Shown piece after piece: positions 8,190-15,582 of a stretch of 33,726 nt of DNA; the stretch's first letter is position 1, and every line of letters begins with the position of its first letter. The stretch covers positions 1 to 33,726 of the forward strand of contig NZ_FNDQ01000028.1 in the NCBI RefSeq assembly GCF_900099675.1. Reading direction: 5' to 3'. Under the pieces are notes generated by a model. It ran no database searches. It worked only from the letters and a program-made list of their open reading frames with translations, and was not told where the DNA came from. The DNA is from Myroides phaeus (GTDB lineage: Bacteria > Bacteroidota > Bacteroidia > Flavobacteriales > Flavobacteriaceae). Position numbers and translations under genes: made by a program.

Positions 8190-9611
8190 ATGGAACACAA
8201 TTATTTATATATAGGCATTGCAGAGGCTATAGCAAAGCAAATAAAGAGTGGAGTATTACGGGAAGGTGATAAGTTAGCTTCTGTGCGTATGCTGTGTAGC
8301 GAACACAAGGTAAGTATGAATACAGCTAAACGGGTATATCTTGAATTAGAGTCGCAAGGGTTGATAGAAGCAAAACCTCAGTCGGGGTATTATGTTAGCA
8401 ATTGTTATTATGATGATATCCCATTGCCACAAGCGAGTAATCCTATTTTATTAGCTAACAATAAAGAGCCAAAGGAGATAATTAGAAAGGTATATGCTAA
8501 TATGGGAAACAGAGCATTAACCTTGTTTTCTTATAGTACTTTATATGATGATTTTCTGCCATTAGCTAAGATGAAGAAAGAGATTATAGCAGCTTCTCGT
8601 ACAGTAACTCACGGAGGAGTAGAATATGATTCTGTGCAAGGAAATATTAATTTAAGAAGAATGATAGCACAACGATCTATTAGTTGGGGAGGTAGTTTGA
8701 GAGAAGAAGATATTATTACTACAAATGGGAGTATGAGTGCTATTTCCTTGTGTATGTTAGCACTTGGTAAACCAGGTGATACAATTGCAATTGAGAGTCC
8801 GTGCTATCCAGGCATATTTCAGTTAGCTATTGATTTGGGGTTTAAGGTAGTTGAATTACCAACAGATCCAGTAACTGGAATAAAAATTGAAGCATTAAAA
8901 GAGGCTGTAGCTTATATAGATATGTGTTTGTTAATCTCCAATTATAATACTCCTTTAGGAAGCTGTATGCCAGATGAAAATAAGAAAGAGATAGTGGAGT
9001 TATTAGATAAACATAATATTCCGCTTATAGAAGATGATGTTTATGGAGATATGTACTTTGGCAATCAACGACCAAAGTGTTGCAAAGCCTTTGATAAAAC
9101 AGGGAATGTTTTGTGGTGTAGTTCTGTATCAAAAACGTTAGTGCCAGGTTATCGCGTGGGATGGGTTTCTGCAGGAAAATATAAGCATAAGATTATACAC
9201 CAGAAGTTGGTTCACTTAATATCTACTCCCTCTTTAATGCAAGAAGCAGTTGCGAGTTTTATGAAATCTGGCAATTATGATAAACACCTGCGTAAGTTAA
9301 GGAAGGATATTTATAGCAATTACCAAAAATATTTGAATACCATTATTAATAGTTTTCCTTTAGGAACAAAGGTTAATAGACCACAAGGAGGTTTGTCATT
9401 GTGGATAGAGTTTGACGAGCGAATAGATGCTATGGATTTGTACGATTTGGCAATTTCAGAGAAGATAAGCATAGCTCCTGGGCGTATGTTTACAGTACAA
9501 GAACAATTTCAGAATTGTATTCGCCTGTGTATTGGTTTACCTTGGTCAGAGGATGTCGAGATAAAATTAAAGAGGATAGGGGCTTTGAGTAAACAATTAC
9601 TTAAAAAATAA
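8190..9611 (+). CDS. MocR-type (GntR wHTH + aminotransferase) PLP-dependent regulator
   Basis: This 473-residue protein has an N-terminal GntR winged helix (about 5-70: REGDKLASVRMLCSEHKVSMNTAKR..., ending in SGYYVS) joined to a fold-type I aminotransferase domain (about 110-470). Residues of the PLP site are visible: NYNTPLGS for the conserved Asn/Pro region, IEDDVYGDMYF for the Asp, and VSKTLVPGYRVGW with Lys315 as the probable Schiff-base lysine. Such proteins are transcription factors that sense an amino compound or PLP, and most are not active transaminases. The divergent EamA transporter and the shared repeats in the 95-bp interval make that transporter the likely target. It is not clearly PdxR, as no pdx genes lie nearby. 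Confidence 0.92.
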   Translation: MEHNYLYIGIAEAIAKQIKSGVLREGDKLASVRMLCSEHKVSMNTAKRVYLELESQGLIEAKPQSGYYVSNCYYDDIPLPQASNPILLANNKEPKEIIRKVYANMGNRALTLFSYSTLYDDFLPLAKMKKEIIAASRTVTHGGVEYDSVQGNINLRRMIAQRSISWGGSLREEDIITTNGSMSAISLCMLALGKPGDTIAIESPCYPGIFQLAIDLGFKVVELPTDPVTGIKIEALKEAVAYIDMCLLISNYNTPLGSCMPDENKKEIVELLDKHNIPLIEDDVYGDMYFGNQRPKCCKAFDKTGNVLWCSSVSKTLVPGYRVGWVSAGKYKHKIIHQKLVHLISTPSLMQEAVASFMKSGNYDKHLRKLRKDIYSNYQKYLNTIINSFPLGTKVNRPQGGLSLWIEFDERIDAMDLYDLAISEKISIAPGRMFTVQEQFQNCIRLCIGLPWSEDVEIKLKRIGALSKQLLKK

Positions 9612-9731
9612 TCAGATTGTTTTAAAAAATTGAATTGCTTGCTTATAACTTACTATTTGTAAGTATGTACTTATGAGACATTAGTCAGTAATAATCTTAA
9701 GGAATGTCCCTTTTTAAGATAAGCAGTAATA

Positions 9732-9758
9732 AAAAAGGAGGCCAATGACCTCCTTTTA
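9732..9758. terminator. Palindromic terminator between convergent genes
   Basis: A GGAGGCCAATGACCTCC hairpin is flanked by A and T runs. It can end both the plus-strand MocR gene (stop at 9611) and, with six T on its minus-strand side, the minus-strand gene ending at 9786, if reading through that stop. It matches 7104-7129 at 25 of 26 bases. Confidence 0.8.
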
Positions 9759-9785
9759 TAAGCTGTTGTACAGCCAGCAAAAATA

Positions 9786-11234
9786 TTATTTCTTTTTGTA
9801 ACCGAAAAGTTCTTTTTCTTTAATGATTTTAGAAATACCCTCAGGTAATTTATCTTCCCATCCTTCTTTGTTTTGTTGAAGAAGTTTAAGAACATCTCTT
9901 GAGAAGATTGATAAATTCTCTTTTTGATAATCATCAATATCAATGATTTGCTCTGTTTTCTTAAAGAATTTGTATAACTCTTTAATGTGTAAAGCTACTT
10001 TTAAGTTTGTAGAATCAATGATTTCTCCCTCTTCGTTTAACATAGGATATAAGAAAATCTTCATATCATTTCTAAATAACTTACCAAGTCCTTCTAAAAT
10101 ACCACCAGTTAAGTTTTTGTAATATTTCTCTTCAAAAATGTTTAACAAGCTACTAACTCCCATTGCTAATGCAATTTTTTGGTCAGTGTATTTAGAGTAG
10201 TACTCTGTTAATTTGTAGTACTCTTGGTAGTTAGAGATCATTACTGTTTGTCCTAATGAGCACAATAAATCAGCTCTGTGTAAGAAGTCGATTTCATCTA
10301 ACTCACCTTCAGATAATAAGTTAGAAAGCGTAATTTCAAAGATTACTTTTGTGTTGTTTTCAGACAAGTTATTTGTACTTAAAAACTTAGCAAGAGATTT
10401 TCTGTATAAGTTCATATTTACAATTGTAACTGGTCTGTAACTACCTCTTAACGTAAGAATGTTTTGTTTGTACAATGCATTAGCAGGTAAAATACTTCTT
10501 CCGTCAGGACCAAACATTACAGCCTCTGTCATTCCGTTTTTAACCAAAAGTAAACTCATCAAACGATTGTCTACTTTATCAAACATAGGACCTGAGAAGT
10601 TGATACTATCAATCTCGATTTGGTCTTTGTCTAAGTGATCGTATAGGCTATAAATTAATTTCTTAGGATCGTGATGTTGGTAAAAAGCACCATAAATTAA
10701 GTTAACCCCTAATATTCCTAATGTTTCTTGTTGTAGTTTAGAATCAGTTTCTTTGAACTGAATGTGAAGAACAATTTTACTGTATTCTTGGTCTGATTTT
10801 CCTTGGAACATAATTCCAACCCAACCGTGACCTTTGTTCTTTTTAGCGTAGTCAATTGTAGCTACTGTATTGGCATAACTAAAGAAAGTTTTTGTAGGGT
10901 TTTCTGCTCTCACTAAGCGGTCCTCAATCTTCTTAGTCTCGTAATCTAACATTTTAATCAGACGGCTTTCTGTTACATATCTCCCGTCGTCTTCTACTGT
11001 GTAAATAGCGTCACTAAAAACTTTATCATAAGCAGACATTGCCTTAGCAACTGTTCTTGAAGAACCACCAGCTCTAAAGAAATGGCGCACTGTTTCTTGT
11101 CCTGCACCAATTTCGGCAAATGTTCCGTATATGTTATTGTTTAAGTTTATGCGAAGAGCTTTGTCTGATATGGCAGGCTGATGCTCTATAAATCTATCTC
11201 CTTCTAATACTAAATCTTCTGCAAAATTTTTCAT
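9786..11234 (-). CDS. Conserved protein of unknown function (GAGQE family)
   Basis: This is a 482-residue soluble-looking protein with no signal peptide, no membrane helix and no motif that reveals a reaction. Near the N-terminus it has GTFAEIGAGQETVRHFFRAG (about 38-57), followed by a conserved KAMSAYDKVFSDAIY stretch. From memory, this segment marks a family found well beyond the Bacteroidota, some members of which carry misleading automatic names such as TonB-dependent receptor. Nothing here resembles an outer-membrane receptor. A possible -7 box TAGGTTTG lies 18 bases before the ATG, and a terminator follows, so it is probably a single-gene transcript. It is divergent from the metallo-hydrolase gene. 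I do not assign a function. Confidence 0.85.
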   Translation of the reverse strand: MKNFAEDLVLEGDRFIEHQPAISDKALRINLNNNIYGTFAEIGAGQETVRHFFRAGGSSRTVAKAMSAYDKVFSDAIYTVEDDGRYVTESRLIKMLDYETKKIEDRLVRAENPTKTFFSYANTVATIDYAKKNKGHGWVGIMFQGKSDQEYSKIVLHIQFKETDSKLQQETLGILGVNLIYGAFYQHHDPKKLIYSLYDHLDKDQIEIDSINFSGPMFDKVDNRLMSLLLVKNGMTEAVMFGPDGRSILPANALYKQNILTLRGSYRPVTIVNMNLYRKSLAKFLSTNNLSENNTKVIFEITLSNLLSEGELDEIDFLHRADLLCSLGQTVMISNYQEYYKLTEYYSKYTDQKIALAMGVSSLLNIFEEKYYKNLTGGILEGLGKLFRNDMKIFLYPMLNEEGEIIDSTNLKVALHIKELYKFFKKTEQIIDIDDYQKENLSIFSRDVLKLLQQNKEGWEDKLPEGISKIIKEKELFGYKKK

Positions 11235-11251
11235 CTGTAAGCTATTTTAAA

Positions 11252-11259
11252 CAAACCTA
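11252..11259 (-). promoter_or_regulatory. Promoter -7 element for the 482-aa conserved gene
   Basis: Reads TAGGTTTG on the minus strand (TAnnTTTG), 17 bases before the ATG. A TTTG lies 15 bases further upstream (11275-11278), slightly closer than usual. Confidence 0.42.
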
Positions 11260-11291
11260 ACAAATATCGTACAACAAAAAAAGATAAACCT

Positions 11292-11299
11292 TATTTTTG
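11292..11299 (+). promoter_or_regulatory. Promoter -7 element for the metallo-hydrolase operon
   Basis: TATTTTTG fits the consensus. It overlaps the in-frame GTG at 11299, so that codon would lie upstream of the transcript start. The box therefore argues for the TTG at 11317 as the start. No good -33 element is visible. Confidence 0.45.
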
Positions 11300-11316
11300 T
11301 GGAAAATTATAGCGTT

Positions 11317-12081
11317 TTGGAAGTATATTTTTTGGGAACAGGTACCTCACAAGGTATTCCTATTTTGGGGATTGATCATCCAGTAGGTAAAAGTGAAGAT
11401 CAAAAAGATAAAAGATTGCGAACTTCGGTTTTAATCAAATGGGATGATACTACGATTTTAGTGGATTGTGGTCCTGACTTTAGACAACAGATGCTAACGG
11501 CAGAGTGTAGTTACTTAGACGCCATACTGTTTACCCACGAACACGCTGATCATATTGCAGGACTTGATGAAATACGACCTCTATGCTATCTTCAAGGATC
11601 TATGCCTCTCTATGCTTCTGAAAGAGTAATGACTGCTTTAGAAAAGAGATATGAGTATATATTCACACAAGAGAACAGATATCCTGGAGCTCCGAGTGTA
11701 ATAGAACATATTGTGAACTCAGGTGAAGCTTTTCAGGTTAAAGATAAGACTGTAATTCCCATTGATATTATGCACGGACCATTGCCTATTTACGGGTATC
11801 GCTTTGGAGATTTAGTTTATATTACTGATGCAAAATACATTTCAGAAGAGGAAATAGAAAAGCTAAAAGGATGTAAGGTTTTGATAGTAAATGCCTTGAG
11901 AATAAAAGAACATCCAACTCATTTTAATTTAACCGAATCCTTAGCGTTTATAGAGCAAGTAAAGCCAGAGAGAGCTTATTTAACACACATTGCACAAGAT
12001 TTAGGTTTTCACAAAGAAGTCTCTGCAATTCTCCCAAATAATGTATATTTGGCATATGACAATTTACGAATAAATATTTAA
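11317..12081 (+). CDS. Metallo-beta-lactamase-fold hydrolase (PhnP-like)
   Basis: This is a cytoplasmic metal-dependent hydrolase of the PhnP/RNase Z-like branch. It opens with the family's first strand and loop, EVYFLGTGTSQGIPILG, and has the metal-binding HxHxDH motif as H74-E-H76-A-D78-H79. Asp (VDCGPDF, TDAKY) and His (MHGPLPIYG, LTHIAQD) ligands follow in the usual order. PhnP members are phosphodiesterases acting on cyclic phosphates, but no phosphonate genes are near, so the substrate is open. I start it at TTG 11317 (254 residues), because the alternative GTG at 11299 lies on the -7 box and family members start right at this strand. It is the first gene of a three-gene run with gaps of 14 and 18 bases. 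Confidence 0.88.
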   Translation: MEVYFLGTGTSQGIPILGIDHPVGKSEDQKDKRLRTSVLIKWDDTTILVDCGPDFRQQMLTAECSYLDAILFTHEHADHIAGLDEIRPLCYLQGSMPLYASERVMTALEKRYEYIFTQENRYPGAPSVIEHIVNSGEAFQVKDKTVIPIDIMHGPLPIYGYRFGDLVYITDAKYISEEEIEKLKGCKVLIVNALRIKEHPTHFNLTESLAFIEQVKPERAYLTHIAQDLGFHKEVSAILPNNVYLAYDNLRINI

Positions 12082-12095
12082 ATTTACTTTTCATT

Positions 12096-12590
12096 ATGAG
12101 ACATAAAGCTTTCTTCTATTTATTCCTTTTTTCACTTGTTATCATGGTGTTGTTTTATGCAAACAATAAAAACATGTATCAAATGGAGGAAAAGAAGATA
12201 GAAATTGCACACAAGAGAATTGATATTGTACGAGATTCTTTAAAGCAAGTGATTAAAGAGTACAATGAGGCAAATTACTTTTCAGTAGAAAATAACGAAG
12301 ATGCGCAAGAGTATTTCGATTATAAAAAGATTGATGATAATTTGGTTCAGATTAGAGAAGAAATATTAGCATTAAATCACCAAGAGAATGGTAATCCTTT
12401 AGTACCTTATGGTAAAATAAACGAGGATAAATGTATTATTAATAAAGTAAAAATTATTAATCACCGTTGGGTTATTGCTGATTTCTATGCTGGAGCTATT
12501 CACGGAGAAGTATTAATTAAGTATTTCTTTACAGAAGGTAAACCAACAGAGTTTAAGACAATTGATACAATTTTATATCCTACAAAATAA
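12096..12590 (+). CDS. Hypothetical membrane-anchored protein
   Basis: I do not recognise this 164-residue protein. One hydrophobic segment at about 5-23 (FFYLFLFSLVIMVLFYA) acts as an N-terminal anchor or uncleaved signal. A charged helical stretch likely to form a coiled coil follows (about 28-60), then a small beta-rich C-terminal part (about 115-164, with HRWVIADFYAGAIHGEV). Topology suggests that most of it is periplasmic. It lies 14 bases after the metallo-hydrolase gene and 18 bases before the lipoprotein gene, so the three are probably one transcript. A role in the cell envelope is plausible from topology only. Confidence 0.8.
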   Translation: MRHKAFFYLFLFSLVIMVLFYANNKNMYQMEEKKIEIAHKRIDIVRDSLKQVIKEYNEANYFSVENNEDAQEYFDYKKIDDNLVQIREEILALNHQENGNPLVPYGKINEDKCIINKVKIINHRWVIADFYAGAIHGEVLIKYFFTEGKPTEFKTIDTILYPTK

Positions 12591-12608
12591 ACCTAACCAC
12601 TTATTAAT

Positions 12609-13139
12609 ATGAGAATATCTTTAAGTTTAACAGCGCTGTTATGCTTCTTTTTAACATCATGTGATTTTATACTAAAAGAAGACAAAAGTGAAACAAGTAA
12701 AGAGGCTATTTCTACTAATGGAAGTAGAACCATTGTTTCACAAGATGAAGATGAACACGGTTGTGCTTATACAGCAGGGTATAAGTGGAGTGAAATTGAA
12801 GATGATTGTGTTCGTATTTTTGAAAAGGGATTTCGTTTAAACCCGATAGGATTAGCAGAAGATAGTACGGAAGAAAATGAATTAGAAGACAACGATGTGA
12901 GTTGTTTTGTACTTTTCTCTAATAATAAAAAAGAAGCTGAAATTTTCTTACCAAATAAAGTAGGAGGTATCCTTTTAGAACAGACAAATAAAAAGAAATT
13001 ATATACTAACGCAGGTTGGGAATTAGAAACTGAAAAAGATTTAGTGTTGAAGTATAAAGGTGATGTTAAGTTTACTGCTGCTAAGACAATAGAATTAAAG
13101 GTTATTAATTCGGATTTAATACCTGAAGAAGACGAGTAA
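12609..13139 (+). CDS. Hypothetical lipoprotein with paired-Cys motif
   Basis: This 176-residue protein begins with a lipoprotein signal peptide: MRIS, a hydrophobic core, then lipobox LTSC with Cys18 as the lipidated residue. After an acidic linker comes HGCAYTAGYKWSEIEDDCVR (about 55-74), whose two cysteines probably form a disulfide, followed by a short FEKGFRLNP motif. The C-terminal half is beta-rich and charged. I recall similar GCxxxAGYxWSxxxxxC segments in other Bacteroidota lipoproteins of unknown function, but cannot name a family. It is the last gene of its run, with a perfect hairpin terminator starting right after the stop codon. Confidence 0.82.
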   Translation: MRISLSLTALLCFFLTSCDFILKEDKSETSKEAISTNGSRTIVSQDEDEHGCAYTAGYKWSEIEDDCVRIFEKGFRLNPIGLAEDSTEENELEDNDVSCFVLFSNNKKEAEIFLPNKVGGILLEQTNKKKLYTNAGWELETEKDLVLKYKGDVKFTAAKTIELKVINSDLIPEEDE

Positions 13140-13140
13140 T

Positions 13141-13177
13141 AAAAAAGGCTGGTATAAATTTTATACCAGCCTTTTTT
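13141..13177. terminator. Strong bidirectional terminator between convergent operons
   Basis: AAAAAAGGCTGGTATAAA and its exact reverse complement are separated by two bases, giving an 18-bp stem with T runs on either strand. It starts one base after the lipoprotein stop codon and ends just before the carboxylesterase stop codon at 13182, serving both. Confidence 0.95.
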
Positions 13178-13181
13178 ATTT

Positions 13182-13832
13182 TTATTTCAATAAGAACTTT
13201 TTGAAGTCTGCAAAGTTCAACGGGTGAACTCCGTGTCCTACAGGGTATTCTTTATACTCGTGTTCAATGTTTAAACTCTTCAAAATAGTAGGAGTTTGTC
13301 TTGCCCAATCTACAGGGATAACTTGATCTACTGTTCCGTGAGAGGCAAAGAACTTTAATTTGCCAAGATTTCCTTTTTCAAATCCTTCTTTAATGATATT
13401 ACTATTGAAGTATCCACTTAAAGCAACTACTTTATTAATCTTTTCAGGATAAGAAAGTGCAATAGCATAACTTAATATAGCACCTTGACTAAACCCTACA
13501 AGATTGATGTCGTTAGCATCAATTGGATATTTAGCAATTAGTTCATCAATAAATTTAACGATTAAGTCTCTTGATTCAATAGCCTGATTATCGTCAGAGA
13601 ATTTATTAGCATCTGCGTCAAAGTGTATAGCATACCAAGCATTTCCGTAAGGAGGAACAGGGTAGGGTGCACGTGCAGATATTACATAATAATCTTCAGG
13701 TAATTCAGAAGCAAAAGAAAATAAGTCTTCTTCATTACTTCCATATCCGTGAAGTAATAAAATAAGAGGGTTCTTTTCTTTCTTAACTTTTGGCTCTTGA
13801 ATTAAGTATGCAATTGATAATGATGTATCCAT
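13182..13832 (-). CDS. Alpha/beta-hydrolase, phospholipase/carboxylesterase family
   Basis: This 216-residue cytoplasmic serine esterase resembles the bacterial carboxylesterase/YpfH-like family. The catalytic triad can be read directly: Ser115 in GFSQG, Asp169 in HGTVDQVIP and His200 in GHGVHP. The oxyanion-hole region LLLHGYGSNEEDL lies near the N-terminus. No signal peptide is present. The length fits the family (about 210-220). Substrates in the family include short acyl esters and lysophospholipids; none can be chosen here. It starts five bases after the stop of the small membrane protein, so it is the last gene of the dihydroorotase-like operon. Confidence 0.9.
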   Translation of the reverse strand: MDTSLSIAYLIQEPKVKKEKNPLILLLHGYGSNEEDLFSFASELPEDYYVISARAPYPVPPYGNAWYAIHFDADANKFSDDNQAIESRDLIVKFIDELIAKYPIDANDINLVGFSQGAILSYAIALSYPEKINKVVALSGYFNSNIIKEGFEKGNLGKLKFFASHGTVDQVIPVDWARQTPTILKSLNIEHEYKEYPVGHGVHPLNFADFKKFLLK

Positions 13833-13837
13833 AATAA

Positions 13838-14182
13838 TTAAGCTGATAATTTATTAAACCATTTTTGGAAATATACGCCAATTTTTGGAAGTGGCTTAAT
13901 GTCATTGCTCAAAACTCCTACAAAGCTGTAAACCCACAGTACGAAGAAACTCAAGTAAAAAGCATAGAAAGCCATTTCAGAAGCGATTAAAGATGCAAGA
14001 GTCATCATTATAAAAAAGAACAAGTGCAAACCAATAGTTTGCTTTACATAAAAACCAGCAAAGCGATTTTTAGGTTCTAAGTTCATAAATACCGCAATAA
14101 TACATCCGACAAATGTAAGGTGTGTAATAATAGCAGTGATTTTTCCCTCTTTAATTTCTTCTTTCGTAAATTGTTTCAGCAT
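13838..14182 (-). CDS. Small multi-pass membrane protein
   Basis: This 114-residue protein has three to four hydrophobic helices (about 17-34, 46-63, 70-90 and possibly a split last one). It has an N-terminal cytoplasmic EEIKEGKITAIITHLTF segment and a basic C-terminus (PKIGVYFQKWFNKL). The pattern resembles small DUF4870/Tic20-like membrane proteins, which some flavobacterial annotations call import component; I regard that name as unproven. It lies 15 bases downstream of the dihydroorotase-like gene and five bases upstream of the esterase gene, so the three are co-transcribed. I do not assign a function. Confidence 0.78.
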   Translation of the reverse strand: MLKQFTKEEIKEGKITAIITHLTFVGCIIAVFMNLEPKNRFAGFYVKQTIGLHLFFFIMMTLASLIASEMAFYAFYLSFFVLWVYSFVGVLSNDIKPLPKIGVYFQKWFNKLSA

Positions 14183-14197
14183 TGTAATTTATGTGTT

Positions 14198-15454
14198 TTA
14201 TTTTTTGTTGAAGATAGCATTATTACCGTTAATAACACCTATAACTTTTCCTTTCATTGGTTGATTTAAGAAAGCAGAGTTTTTAGATTTTGATAATATA
14301 GCCTCTTTTGTGAATGTCCATTCGCTATTAGGGTCAAACAACGTAATATTTGCTTTAGCCCCCTCTGTGATAGTTGCTTTTTCAACGTTAAATATCTCCC
14401 TTGCTTTCGTAAGTTTATCAACAATTACTTCAGTTGGTAAAATAGTTCCTAAAGCACCTAAAGCAGATTCAAGTCCAACAGTACCATCTGTTGCTTTTTC
14501 GAACTCTAATTTTTTGTGTTCAATATCAAGTGGATTGTGCTCTGATGTAATACAATCAATAGTACCATCAAGAACTCCAGCGATTAATGCTTTTCTATGA
14601 CTGTCATCTCTCAATGGAGGTAATACTTTATATCTTGTATCAAAATCGTTTAATGTGTTATCCGTAAGAATTAGTTGATGAACAGAAACACTACAAGTAA
14701 CATTTAATCCTTTACTCTTAGCTTCTTTGATTAATTCAACTGATTTTGCAGTAGATATAGTAGGAATGTGCATTTTACCACCTGTATATTCCAATAAGAA
14801 TAAGTTGCGTGCTATTTGTAATTCTTCAGCCAGAGCAGGAATACCTTTTAATCCAAGTTTAGTACTTTCAATTCCTTCGTGAGCAACACCTTTTCCTTTG
14901 ATACTACTATCTTGAGAGAAAGCGATAACTAATCCGTCAAAATCTTGTGTGTATTGTAAAGCAATTTTAAGGATATTAGCATTTTGAATTGCTTTTTTAT
15001 AGTCTCCAAATGCAACTGCACCTGCATTTTGCATATCGTATAATTCGGCTAAGTCAACTCCCTCTGATTTTACAGTTAAGGCACCGATAGGGAATACCTC
15101 AGTAGTTTTATTAAACGCTTTTTGTTTGATAAAACTAATGATACTTTGTGTATCAGGAATTGGATTAGCATTTGGTTCTACCGCTATTTGTGTAAAACCA
15201 CTTTTCGCAGCCACGTCAAGACCATTTGCGATAGTTTCTCTATCTTCAAAACCAGGTTCTCCTAAGCACACAGAACTATCAAACCATCCTTGAGAAATGT
15301 GTAAATTTTCTGCATTGATAACTTCGCAATTTGTAGCGTTGATATCTTTTGCAATTTTAGTAATTACACCATTTTCAATCTGTAAATCAATAGTTTGGTT
15401 GTGGAAAGGACTCTGAGGGTCAATAACTTTGGCAGCTTTTAGAACAATATTCAT
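14198..15454 (-). CDS. Dihydroorotase-like protein lacking canonical metal ligands
   Basis: This 418-residue amidohydrolase-superfamily protein follows the class I dihydroorotase pattern throughout, but the active site is altered. The usual DxHVHxREPG becomes D59-S-S61-V-C63-L-G65-E-P-G, so both first-shell histidines and the substrate-binding Arg are gone. The later TDH becomes S304-E305-H306, replacing the metal-binding Asp. The HCED region reads SQDSS. One His (SVHQLILTD) remains. It may be a non-catalytic partner of aspartate transcarbamoylase, like PyrC' (PyrX) of Pseudomonas, or a divergent active enzyme. No other pyr gene is in the window. It is the first gene of a three-gene operon, with a possible -7 box at 15499-15506. 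Confidence 0.85.
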   Translation of the reverse strand: MNIVLKAAKVIDPQSPFHNQTIDLQIENGVITKIAKDINATNCEVINAENLHISQGWFDSSVCLGEPGFEDRETIANGLDVAAKSGFTQIAVEPNANPIPDTQSIISFIKQKAFNKTTEVFPIGALTVKSEGVDLAELYDMQNAGAVAFGDYKKAIQNANILKIALQYTQDFDGLVIAFSQDSSIKGKGVAHEGIESTKLGLKGIPALAEELQIARNLFLLEYTGGKMHIPTISTAKSVELIKEAKSKGLNVTCSVSVHQLILTDNTLNDFDTRYKVLPPLRDDSHRKALIAGVLDGTIDCITSEHNPLDIEHKKLEFEKATDGTVGLESALGALGTILPTEVIVDKLTKAREIFNVEKATITEGAKANITLFDPNSEWTFTKEAILSKSKNSAFLNQPMKGKVIGVINGNNAIFNKK

Positions 15455-15498
15455 CTTTGGTATAGTAGTTTATAATTAATGATGTGTTGTTATTTGTA

Positions 15499-15506
15499 CA
15501 AAAATA
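15499..15506 (-). promoter_or_regulatory. Possible promoter -7 element for the dihydroorotase-like operon
   Basis: Reads TATTTTTG on the minus strand, 44 bases before the ATG. No TTG is seen at the expected -33 position. Confidence 0.38.
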
Positions 15507-15550
15507 GTTTTTATTTCTATTTTCCATAAGGGAAAACGGGGAAAAAGTGC

Positions 15551-15582
15551 AAAAAAAATACATCTATTAATTAGATGTATTT
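15551..15582 (-). terminator. Terminator overlapping the end of the secreted-protein gene
   Basis: On the minus strand an 11-bp stem (AAATACATCTA with its complement) is followed by eight T. The 5' arm is the last codons of the gene and the stop codon lies in the loop, so termination and translation end overlap. Confidence 0.85.

Noticed and set aside
9671..9943. A 90-codon minus-strand frame overlapping the end of the 482-residue protein.
   Set aside because: It reads out of frame across a clear conserved gene and its terminator, so it is a shadow.
11299..11316. GTG at 11299 as start of the metallo-hydrolase.
   Set aside because: It overlaps a consensus -7 box, and the protein family begins at the strand encoded from 11317.
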